This document shows positions 12,760-23,313 of a stretch of DNA of 64,000 nucleotides, piece by piece. Each line of letters opens with the position of its first letter. Within the stretch, counting starts at the first letter, position 1. Under the pieces are notes generated by a model. That model saw only the letters and a program-made list of their open reading frames with translations, was not told the DNA's origin and made no database searches. The stretch is from positions 3,174,779-3,238,778 of the forward strand of contig NC_030383.2 in the NCBI RefSeq assembly GCF_001625215.2, in the 5' to 3' direction. Source of the stretch: Daucus carota subsp. sativus. Its lineage: Eukaryota > Streptophyta > Magnoliopsida > Apiales > Apiaceae. Made by a program: the position numbers and the translations under genes.

Positions 12760-12878
12760 CATATATATCGTCAAGATAATGATAATGCAGCAAAACTGCA
12801 AAACCAGCACCAGCTATTACTGCTAACTAAAACTACCTGCTAGAGCAGAACCAGAGTACTTTCTTTTTAATCTCTTTA
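12760..12878 (+). repeat. Copy of the GRF upstream leader inside the array
   Basis: It matches 18619-18731, just upstream of the GRF gene. Shared landmarks include TCGTCAAGATAATG, GCAGCAAAACTGCAAAACCA and GCAGAACCAGAGTACTTTCT. It starts where unit 2 ends (CATAT shared at the junction) and runs into the direct copy of block S. Confidence 0.85.
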
Positions 12879-13082
12879 ATTTTTATGATTTTATATGCTA
12901 AAATTTAATATTCATCATTTAAATAAACAAATTATCGAATTTATTTTTATTATTATGTTTCAATAACTCATGAATAATCTTAATTACTTAAACGAATAGT
13001 TTAAGTTGTACACTTAACCTGTTAAATAAGCATATATCACTTTTAAATTTTTTCAAACGGACTCTTTGTATCTTTAATTTTT

Positions 13083-14190
13083 TTAAAAATAATTAATTAT
13101 TATGACTTCAGAGTTCAAGTGAATGAGATGTTTTAGGTATTACAAACTTGCATGCATGCAATGCACTTAAGACATTTGCGCCTTGATCTGAATAATGAAA
13201 TTCATTGCATACAACGAAGTACGGGGATGCCACATTCATGACTTAACCCGATATATCAATATTGGGAAGAGTGGCATGTTTGAATGAGATCATCAGACAT
13301 CAATCATGCGGGGAGATTTAACTTCTACACAAGTACTTTAAGTGATGAAAGTCTAACTCTTCAAATTTTATGCGGATCTCACATACATTCGACTCATTAG
13401 TTTACATGTGACGTGAATTTTGAGAGCCCGTACATATGATTGATACCTAAAGATCTTGCCTCCTAAGCGAACCTCAATCCACACATGCCATTTGTTAAAG
13501 TCAATTCGCGTTTTCATTCTCTAATGGTATAATATGTAAATTTTTTTTGTCAAGTAATATGATCCTATGAAGAGAAGAAGTTTATGTGTTTTCAAAGTAA
13601 ATTATATGATGTCTCATAGTGTGAGAGTAATTGATGTGAAGTGAACTCAAGGAGGGGGTCACCTTTGTTCTCTTAGATGTGATGTGTTCCATGCTAGTCA
13701 TTTGATGATGTGAATTAATGTAAGTATTTGAGATTGGTCTTTCTTATCTTTGGTCTGATTATGTGAAGTAATATGAGTCTGATAGCAGAGACATCCTCAT
13801 TTTACTCATATGATGTGGTGAAATTATATGAGACCAGTAATGGGAGTTATCTCATTGTCTTTATATGATAAGGTGAAATTATGCAAGGTAAAAGTGGATA
13901 TGACATCACCGCACTATAGGTCATCAGTATATTTATATGGCGAGGTAGAATAATATGACCTCAGTAATGGAGCGGCCTATAAAAAATATGAACCCGATTT
14001 TTTTTCACTATAAACTAAAGTAAAGTCTCCACGTTTTTTGAACAAATGTTGTATTTTTTATTAACAAAAATCGGGTTAAGTCCTGAATTCAAATAAGAAA
14101 TAAAGTGAAGTGCAGTTTGCATGCATGCAAGTTTGTAATACTCAAAGCATCTCATCAACTTGAACTCTGAAATCATTATAAATAATTAAT
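13083..14190. repeat. Inverted repeat segment holding block S in reverse
   Basis: About 80 bp at 13083-13165 (with TTGCATGCATGCAA-type core) recurs inverted at about 14112-14190. Between them lie reverse copies of 5848-6375 (13240-13657) and 3080-3362 (13658-14150), with roughly 250 bp not present in the forward copy. The intact transposon target site is at 13658-13665. No gene seen. Confidence 0.75.
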
Positions 14191-16330
14191 TTTTAGAAAT
14201 TTAAGTGATATCATTCAAAAATCTTGTTCTCGACAACTAAATTTATAAAAGAAATTAATTTCAACTTTTCAACTAATTTTGACTTGATTGTCAATAAAAA
14301 TATTAAATGTGATTGCTCAACAGATTTTGCCCCAACAGATTGTTATATATAAATGCAAGCGTTTATCAATAAAAACCGTTAATAATAATTTATCATTAAA
14401 TCTTCTTTTTCTAACAATATTTAAAAATTAAGATGATATCATTTCAAATATTTTGTTTTCAACAACTAAAAGCATAAAAAATTATAATTTCAACAATCAA
14501 ACTATTTCAGATTTGATTGTCAATAAAAATTTTAAATGCGATTGCTCAACAGATTTTTCCTCACCAAATTTGTTATCTCAATAAATGTAAACGTTTCTCA
14601 ATTTATGAGATTTTCTCCTATAAAAGACGGCATTCATAGTCTTAAGAGACATTTTTCTTGTGAGATATGGATATAGTCTAAAATCTTCAATTCAGCTTAA
14701 ACATTATATTGAAGAGAATACCTGTATAAAAATTTAAATACAAAGATTAATATATTGATGTATGATGATTTATTCAATTTAAAATAATACACTAATATAT
14801 GCAACATATTTTTATTTTCTCTCTTCATCTTAGGTCGATTTACAAGAGGAAAAAAAGATATAGTAGATGATTTGTCGAATGGTACTATTTTGAATTTTCT
14901 TACATTCTTACATTCATAGTTATGGGTATGATTGCATATATATTTTTATATACATATGTATACACCAGATAACGAATTTGAAAATTCACGACTAATGTTT
15001 TTTTTCCGGACAGATCTTTATCATCCTATGGCTGAAGTAGTCAAAAATCGGGGTTGTTCATGTTACATCAATTATTTAAGGTCATTATTACCATCATCTT
15101 TTCTATGTTTAATATCATTCAACATTTACAATATATAATTGTTTCATCACATCTTTAACAAATTTGGGTGATTTTTATTGCAGTTGTTTCTTGCTCTGAA
15201 ATGCCAGTACAAATATAACGGAAAACATAGAGTTGCCTATTCGTGTAGGTTCGATCGAGTTATGCACACACTAATCTGGGTCCTTCGAAAGGCTACCATG
15301 ATAAGGGAAGAGTTAAGAAATGCAGTATTACATGCAAAAGAACATATTCTTCCCGGAGACATATTTCAGATTGTTTTAAGTCAACATTTTGAGCGATGAA
15401 CATTTGCAGACCCATTGAAGTATACACGACATTACTTGTAAGTATATTACTTAAAAATAGCAATCCGGTCATGATTTTTTTTTTGCGTGCTTTTGCCTAA
15501 TACTACCAAATATTCTCAAATTTTGAATTAAATCTTATCATGCCAGAGGGTTGATTTTGATTTCTTCACGCTCTAAAACGTAAAGAAAAAGGTATGCAAA
15601 TTCTATTAAAACTATAATTTTAGGATATTTATACTTAATAGAGAAAAGTGCGAGCATTTATATGCCAATTGTGATGCAAAATATTAATATTATAAATTTA
15701 CTCACTTTGTGATTTTTGACAGAAGAAGACGACAAATCAACCTTTGACTGGCGGAAGGGTACAGAGGAAGATGGAATAAAAAATAAAGTGACTAAATGAT
15801 GAAAAACAATGTGCGGAGCATAAAAATTAGGCTAGATTTGAGACATAAAAATGCGAGAAATGTTTTTTCAATAATGTCCTATGCCTCATAGACAATAGAC
15901 ACATTTCGTCTACATACTCGAATGTAAAATTATGACAATGTTTTTAAATTATATGATCAAATGTATTTTTGCACGGAGAATTTATTATCACATTGTATTT
16001 GGAAAAACATTCGCAACAAAGAGAGTATTAAAGCTCCTCGTAAATGTTAGATTCAGAGAGATTTTAATTATGTACAAAGAGATTCCGAGAGATTGCACAG
16101 TGGGGACTTTACAAGTAATTACAAAGCTAAGAACAGAGACAGGAGATGAGAGAACTGTGGACTGGCGAAGAAATTAGAACTCATGTCAGTCCATATGTTT
16201 CGTCTCACTTTTTTCAGTTTCATTTGATTATCAAAATTTAAATACCTACATAGACATAAATTAATTATGGATCAAATAATTCCGTACCTAACTAAAACAT
16301 GACGGAATAAAGAGAGGTGACCGTAGATTA
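14170..16330 (+). repeat. Tandem array unit 3 (5'-truncated)
   Basis: It matches units 1 and 2 from the point equal to about 7055 and 10815 onward. It carries the least damaged TrpE-like exon and the conserved tail at 15932-16177. Confidence 0.85.
15184..15437 (+). pseudogene. Anthranilate synthase alpha (TrpE/ASA) exon relic, unit 3
   Basis: Here the frame stays open through AKEHILPGDIFQIVLSQHFE, close to the plant ASA consensus (IFQIVLSQRFERRTF). It then hits TGA where units 1 and 2 have CGA (Arg). The lesion therefore differs from that of the other units. A donor-like GTAAGTATA follows at 15438. No other ASA exon was recognised nearby. Confidence 0.8.
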
Positions 16331-18618
16331 AAATTTAGGAGATTAATTATAATTTTATAATTTATTTTTGAAATTTTTTTTCATGAATAAAATTTAAATA
16401 TTATATTTGTATTTCAAAAAAAGTTATAAAATTATACTCAATCGGAATCTTTAATTAATGTTGAGTCCCCGTCTTATTAAGAACCGGTTGGGAGGAGTAA
16501 TTTGTGATTATTCATATATAAATGACTTTTTTGTTTTGGATAAATTAATATGAATTTTTTAGAATTTTTGCTGATTACACTCATGTGAAGGATAAAAAAG
16601 GCCCACTATATATTAATTTTGGCTAAACTTTTAAAAATAATCAATAATTTTTATTTGAGACGCAAATTTCGAATGAAGCAGGTAGAAATATTTGCTTAAC
16701 CCCGACTGATATTCAAATTTTAGTTAGCGATTTTGATTATATCAAAAACTAATTTGTTATAAATTGATATATGCTCCCAAGTGCCTCCCAATTTTTCCTT
16801 ACATTGAAGTCGAACATGGAAGTTAAAGAATAAAGTACTTTCATTTTTGGGTCAGAGCGTTTGTCTTTTGACAGATATTTTAATATTTTTAGAAAACATA
16901 GCTTTATAAATTAATATTATTATATTTAAATAAAAAAAATTATCTTAAAATACGTAGTGAGAAAAATAATTGAAATATTTAGTGAGATTAATTATTATAT
17001 CATTGAAAATATTTACCAATTTAAAAAATTCTAAAATATAAATAATTAAGGGACTATATAAAAAAGAATATGGGACTTAGTAGGAATAAGTCAGTATTCA
17101 TTTAAATACTTAATTCCACTAATATTTTCCTGATTTTTGTTTGCAGTACTCCCTCCGTCCCTCGCAATTGTATACATATGGATTGGGCACGGAGACTAAG
17201 AAAAGTGTATAAAGTAATGTAAAGTACGAAGAAAGAGAAATAAAAGTGGGTAAGATAGTGGGACTCATCAATATATAATTGATGGATTTAAAAAAGTAGT
17301 TGAAAGTAGTGGGTGAGTGGGTTTTTTATATTATAAAACTTTGACTATTTTGGGAAAGTTTTGAAATGTATAGAAATGGATGGAACATCCAAAAAAGGAA
17401 AGTGTATAGAATTAAATGGGACGACCGGACGAGTATATGAATGCATGATATTTACAAAAATATTACACATGGCTTTCTGAAAAAGTAAAAAAAATCTAAT
17501 AATGTCAAAGTGAACGACAAGAAAATATGGGCAGCGAATACATGTCATGGCCCATTGGTCCCAAATTATTAACAGAATATAAAAAAGGTTGACGAAGCAA
17601 AGCGAGAGAATGATGATGCTCAAATTCGAAGTAGGTGAATGTTGGAAGCTCGGAAGCAAGGAGAGGGCGAGCATGGCGCCAAACCCTCTCCTTATTCGGG
17701 GACACCACCGAGTTGACTCGTTATTATCGAATTATTGATGCTGTTTTGCTGGGTTCGAAAGACCGGTTTCTAAAATTAAAAGTCATGAAATAATTTATTT
17801 GCACAGTTTGTCTGAATATTAGAAGTTGAAAATGTTAAATTTACTAGGACAAAAAAAACTAAATTTTCTAATGACTTATTTTTGTTTTAAAATTTGGTTT
17901 TATGAAATTATAAAATATAGTTTTGAAAAATAATTTATAATATCTTATTATTAATATAAGATTCTTATGCTCGATAAGTTATATTTAAAATAAATTGTCT
18001 GTATATATTAATTAAAATTATTTTACATTTATAAACAATTCTCACCAATAAATAATAAGTATTTTTTCAATTAAATTAAAAGACTCGTTTAGTTTTAAGT
18101 AGGCTGACTTATCGAACCACTGTCACAAGATACCCGATTATACCCGATTAATGTGGTGACATATCTTGATACTAAATGATACGCGATTGAGCACGATTGG
18201 ATAGCTCGCTGGATTTATCCTCTGTTGTTCCGAAAGATCTTGTAAGACATATAAGTCTGTATTGTAAAAAAATATATATATATACCCGATTGATGTTGTG
18301 GCATATTTTGATACTAAATGATCCATATAAGTCTGCATTGTTAAAAAAAAAATAAAAATTGTCCGGTTCTCTTTTCAACCGTTATTTTATGCCAAGTCTC
18401 TTGGATATTTAACGAGATAAATCTTGATGGTCAGTTTACGAATTTTAACCGCATCTCTGCCCAAGATAACTCGAATCAAGGCCGTCGAGATAAATTGAAT
18501 CAAGACCGTCCAATGACCATGTCGAGAATATTAATGACGAGGGTGAAAATGGTCCCCAAAAGTAATAAAAGTAGAGGGGTGCCGAGGTTATGATAGGGAT
18601 GCAGCAACACTAGCACCC
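16331..18618. other. AT-rich intergenic region
   Basis: It contains the Stowaway-like MITE below. A diverged direct repeat (ACCCGATT...GATACTAAATGAT) lies at about 18127-18182 and 18284-18330. The open frames at 17345-17708 and 18138-18378 look random. No gene supported. Confidence 0.6.
17149..17433. mobile_element. Stowaway-like (Tc1/mariner) MITE
   Basis: The left end CTCCCTCCGTCCC and a degenerate right end (reverse CTCGTCCGGTCGTCCC) both lead into TATACA-containing subterminal repeats. They are flanked by TA at 17147-17148 and 17434-17435. It is 285 bp, with no coding capacity. Confidence 0.75.
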
Positions 18619-18859
18619 ATATATGTCGTCAAGATAATGCAGCAAAACTGCAAAACCAGCACCAGCAGCAATTACTGCTAACTAAAACTACCTGCTAGTG
18701 CAGAACCAGAGTACTTTCTCATTAATCTCTCCTTCCACTACAGACTCTTCTACCGAAGCCCAGGTCAAAAAAGTCAACAAAATCTTTTGACACACACAGT
18801 GATGTTTCAAGCTCTCTCTTTTTTAATGTTGGTGGTTGCTTTTTTTGGTACAGGAGGAG
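18619..18859 (+). promoter_or_regulatory. GRF upstream leader / proximal promoter
   Basis: The sequence ends in a pyrimidine-rich stretch and GGTACAG directly before GAGGAGATGG, so a 5'UTR intron ending at 18853 is possible. The segment 18619-18731 recurs at 12760-12878. Confidence 0.4.
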
Positions 18860-20703
18860 ATGGCTACAACAGCATTGGGATATCCTGGCTGTTCAGGAGC
18901 AGAAGCTGCTGCTTTTACAAGAGCACAATGGAAAGAGCTTGAGAGACAAGCAATGATCTATAAGTACATTGTTGCTTCTGTTCCTGTCCCTCCTCATCTT
19001 CTCTCCTCAGATGCCACTTCTTGTAATAAATCAACGCCTGACCTTTCTCGTTTCTACTTTACATAAGTATGTTTTGTCAGAAATAAATAACATAACCGAC
19101 CAACTATTGGTCAGGAAGTGGTCAGTTAATTTTGACCGTATTCTTGACCAATATTGTGGTCGTCGGAAATGAATAACATAACCGACTAATCATTGATCAG
19201 GAATTGGCTAATTAATTTTGACAGTATTCCTGAGCAATATTGTGGTCGGTTATGTTCGGTCAAAATGAGGATTATTTATGTTATTCATGACCCCTTTTCT
19301 TGTAGCGAAATTTTAATATGAATTATATTGGTAGTTGATAATCAAGGGTCTTCTCTAGTATACAACTTGAAATACGGGAACAACAAAGATGCAGAGCCAT
19401 GGAGGTGTAAAAGAACAGATGGGAAGAAATGGAGGTGTTCTAGAGATGTGGCGCCTTGTCAAAAATACTGTGAGCGTCACATGCATAGAGGCAAGCCTCG
19501 TTCAAGAAAGCCTGTGGAACAACAACAACAACAACAACAACAAGTCTCTTCCACCGGTAACAAGAAAACTAGGCAGCACCTTCCTGCAAATGCTCCGGCC
19601 TCACCGAAAGCACCAGCAGCTCCTCAAGAAACAAGCATTCACAACAACCCATCTATGAATCTACTCAAGAATGTTGCAGAAACTGAAGATGTCTCGCTCA
19701 GGTCACTTCAGTTCTACTCAAGAATGTCACAAAAACTTGTTCCATATTGTTTTTTTTTTTTTTTTGCAAATAAATACGCAGTCTTGCTCAAATCTTGAAT
19801 TTAACGTTTTAGGCCAGGGTTATGCATTATTTATTAGAAATCGCGAAAAAGAGATTTGAATGAAATCATACAAGTCGAGGCTCTAACAGTTGCAACTATC
19901 TCATGATACAATGATTTCACTGGCATAAATATCGCGTTTTTACACATAATATTAGCCTATTGTTCTTGATTTCTAAATACTAACAATTGTGCAAGGAGTT
20001 TTAAATTTTTTTTCTTCGGTTTGTCTGATAATGAAGGGATTCAGACTGGATGATCGAAAGCAGGATGATGACAATGGAGACATCTGAACAACAATGGCAT
20101 CAGTTAATGAGTGAAGGCTCTACCACAAACCCCTCTATTTTCCAGCATAGTAATTATGAGAAAGAACAAGAACTGAGTTTGCTTTCTATTCCGGAGATTG
20201 AAAACTCTAGTACTGATGAGTACACTATGTTTTTGAGTCCTTACTATAATCCTCGGGATTTCATTGACGTGTGGTCTAATGACAGTAATCCGGAATATTA
20301 CAGCAAGAACAAGTCCTCTGGTGCAGCTGATGCAAATGTCTCGCCTTCTTCACTAGATTTTTCAATGACCATGGCTGTGAGAGATACTTTTGACAATGAA
20401 ATGGGTCAGATTGAAATGGAAGAAAATAGAGATGCATATGAAAGATGTCGCGATTTAAACTTGTTAAGTCCGATTTCTTGGATGGGTTCTGATTCTGGCG
20501 GTCCATTAGCTGAGGTTTTGAGGCCTACCAATGCTGCTGATGGAGATGTTATTAGCCCTCTAGCAACCTCTGCTTCGTCTCCAACGGGCGTCTTGCAGAG
20601 AACAATGTTATCATTGTCTGATAGTAGTGTTTGCAATAGTCCAACAGGAGTTGCTACTTCAGCTGCAGCAGCGGAGATTGTTGGATTCCAGTGGCTGAAT
20701 TGA
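18860..20703 (+). CDS. Growth-regulating factor, GRF7/8-like (QLQ + WRC)
   Basis: Exons 18860-19049, 19335-19701 and 20037-20703 join in phase to 407 aa. The QLQ domain lies at about 18-53 ([25 protein letters not shown]) and binds GIF co-activators. WRC lies at about 83-125; its C3H zinc ligands are C88, C98, C109 and H112, with the basic PRSRKPVE end. Further conserved parts follow: [20 protein letters not shown] and [10 protein letters not shown]. The last two favour the Arabidopsis GRF7/GRF8 branch. It is a nuclear transcription factor that controls organ growth and, in GRF7-type members, stress genes. Exon 2 ends at CTCAG/GTCACT; exon 3 starts after GAAG, restoring R-DSDWM. The first donor (C/GTTTCT) is weaker and could be off by a few codons, because a TAA follows at 19064. 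The mRNA carries a miR396 site. Confidence 0.9.
19081..19306. repeat. 85-bp tandem duplication and CACTA-like end in GRF intron 1
   Basis: Two ~85-bp copies (19081-19166 and 19167-19251) both start near ATAACATAACCGAC and end near CAATATTGTGGTCG. The segment stops at TTTTCTTGTAGCG (19294-19306), the reverse of a CACTACAAGAAAA-like terminus. It may be a remnant of a CACTA (En/Spm) element; the other end was not found. Confidence 0.5.
19499..19519 (+). promoter_or_regulatory. miR396 target site in the GRF WRC exon
   Basis: The 21 bases starting CGTTCAAGAAAGC and ending TGTGGAA encode RSRKPVE and match the conserved miR396-binding site of plant GRF mRNAs. Post-transcriptional repression by miR396 is therefore expected. 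Confidence 0.92.
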
Positions 20704-21724
20704 ATAACCCCATGTAAGGTTCAATTTTTCCGAATTTTGTCAAGGATCTTCTTGTTTTATTCATGTTCTTTTGCTAACTTATTTTATCAAAATTGCTTGT
20801 TCTTCCTAATTAGGCTTTGATTTTTTTTGGACAATCATTAACCAATATTTATTTTCCGGAAACCCCATCTAGTATCACGCCAGACCGCCACAGGCCCAAC
20901 ACGTGACATGTAAATCAGACTAACCGAGTAGACTACACTGGTGGCCGAAAGATTAGAACTTGTTTATTATTAATCATGCTGGTCCTGAAACTATCAACAT
21001 CCATACACTTAAGAGTAGCGATAAGATCTGCATATATTTGTCGTTAACAAGTACTATGTCGTTATCTTTGTTTCAAATTTAGACACATTTATTTGAATTT
21101 TCAAATATAGTACAAGTGAAATAGACTGTTCTGTATTCTTCCATGGATTTAATAGAGTCACAAGCATTAAGAGGAGTTTGTTTTGTTCTTGTATTTGACA
21201 GTGTCATTTAAACAAGCGTCCCTACAATCTGCTGCTTCCTTTTCCTTGCCCGTGGGCCTAATATTTTTACCTAAATCTTCGCTGATAATAAATTTGATTT
21301 GACAATATTTTTGTCCATACGAGCCAAAGAACGGTACAACTGACAAATTGGGAAAGGGAAAGTGAAATAAGTATCTATCTTCGTACACAGGACCTCAGCC
21401 TTCGTCACTAGGTCAGGACCTCATCGGCTAATTTGACATATTTGTACACATAGATCGATTATAACAGAATATTATTCATGGGACATGGTTGGTTCCGGAG
21501 TTTTCAGAATCTCCGGTCTTAACCTGATAGTTCTTGCATGTAGTCACAGTTCATACGGATTTACACAAATAATCATAAACTTTGATCATATTACATATTG
21601 TTTTACATACTTGGCCGTAGTCACAGTGCATAAGGATTTACACAAATAATCATAGAGTTCAATCTAGTAAAACCACACAAATATGAAGTGAGAAGAAGTA
21701 AAAGAGAAAGCCTAATGTTATGCC
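20704..21724. other. GRF 3' region and GRF/BAHD1 convergent spacer
   Basis: It holds the GRF 3'UTR and the BAHD1 3'UTR. A short direct repeat of the TCACAGT(T/G)CATA..GGATTTACACAAATAATCATA type occurs near 21543-21577 and 21614-21650. No additional gene seen. Confidence 0.5.
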
Positions 21725-23313
21725 TCAAAGAGGAGCAGGGTTTACAGAAGCGAAAGCAAGCAGATCCGGATCATTCTCAAAAACCGCCATTTCTTCTTCG
21801 CTTAAGGAAACTACTGCTTGAATTCCACCTGCTCCTATGTCACACAAGGAGATGAAATTCACCAATTTCAAATTGCAATAATAGAACCAGACCGGTTTTC
21901 CCCATCCGAAATCAAGTTCATAGAGGCCCATATTACACATGCTAGTGATCCAAAGAGAGAAAGATATTTCATCACAGGACATCAGTTTTGCAACATTAAG
22001 AAGAACTAGAGTTCCAGCATCTCCCGTTATAGCCTCAACAAATTCGTCGTTTGTTCCCGACTTGCATTCCTTTATTTGATCCACCAATGTCTTATGTTCG
22101 AGTTCAGGGGATAGCTGACATTGTGCTAAACCAGGCCAAATAAGATTCCCTACGGAGTTTTTTGGAATACAGTTCTTGCCTCGAAGATTAGTAATCACAC
22201 CCAAGTTAAAAGGTTTTTCCAGAGAATCGTCGTCTGATTTGCAAGCAGCTTTAGCAGCACATTTCCATAACAAGGCTGTTATAACTTCAAACCGAGATGA
22301 TTCACTCCCTGATGATAAAAGCTTAGGTTGGGCCTTTAGCGCGGCTATCTTTAAACTATCAAAGACGAACCTTTGAGAAACGAACTTGATATTACTGAAG
22401 CTCATGGGACTTTTAAACGACAGAGAAGGAATCTGTGGAAACAATGATGGAACAATGAAACTAGGATTCACAATTTCTGAAGAAGATCCTCTGGCTACAG
22501 CGGTCCAATCTTTCATAAATAACGTGTAGGTGGTTCCATCCATAAATTTGTGGGAAATGCAAGTACATATTGCAATTCCACCACAACTGAAGATGTTCAC
22601 TTGAATTATAAGAAGATAATTTCCCATGGGTGAATCCCTGGCTTCCTCAGGGACTAATCTGTTGATTGTTTCGTCTCCTGGAGACTGACTGAGGAAATCC
22701 AGGAGACTACAATCTACTCGAGTTTCTATGTAGAGAACTCCTTCATCATTACAATCAATGTGAAAATCATCTCGAACCTTTCCAGCCAAAGGGTAGAACC
22801 TAGTTAAGCTTTCTGACAACGATTTCTTTAGAAGTTCTGACTTGTCTGATATGAAAGAGTCCAGATCACCAGAGTTGCTGTTGAGGTAAAACAGCATCAG
22901 TGGAACATAAAGCTTAACTTGGGTCTGATCAAGAACCGAAAGCTTATATGTTTTCAACGAGTCAGGCGTTGGAGCAGCTGGCACAATGTTCTCCTTTGAA
23001 ACAATCTGAACAACCATTTTCTCTATACCACTGCATAATCAATTGCGTTAATTTAGTATGTTAAACTTATGCATGCTTATTGTAAAAACTGTTGAACAAT
23101 GTTTGTTCCAGCATAAGATCCTGTGAGGCCTTACTCTAACATCTTAAGGATTTAGATGAGCTAGTTACTTAACAAAAAATAATCTCAACATTACTACTTA
23201 GTAGAGAATCATGCTATAAACGTTAGAGTAAATAAGTCCCTTTCTTCAGTGGATTAAGAAAATTCCAAAAATAAAATAAAAAATCCAACACTTATGTACC
23301 TTGCTTCACCCAT
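21725..23313 (-). CDS. BAHD acyltransferase 1 (vinorine synthase-like)
   Basis: Exon 1 is 23300-23313 (14 nt, ATGGGTGAAGCAAG) and exon 2 is 21725-23030. They join in phase to 439 aa, the usual BAHD length. The catalytic HxxxD is HKFMD at H165-D169, and the structural DFGWG is at 378-382. Both are intact, so an active acyl-CoA-dependent O- or N-acyltransferase of the cytosol is expected. The overall sequence resembles the vinorine synthase/acetyltransferase branch, but the substrate cannot be read from it. If the micro-exon were skipped, translation could start only at Met10 (23017), because the Met that opens exon 2 in genes 2 and 3 is Ile (ATA) here. It is the most diverged of the three genes. 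Confidence 0.9.

Larger units (their letters stand above)
9270..12760 (+). repeat. Tandem array unit 2
   Basis: A direct copy of unit 1. It differs by an insertion at about 9872-10450 holding an RNase H-like relic and a Tourist MITE. The unit ends at ATGTCAGTCCATAT, where the sequence switches to a copy of the GRF upstream leader. Confidence 0.85.

Noticed and set aside
7991-15399. Functional anthranilate synthase genes
   Set aside because: Only one exon-like piece per unit, each with a stop or frameshift, and no other catalytic segments found.
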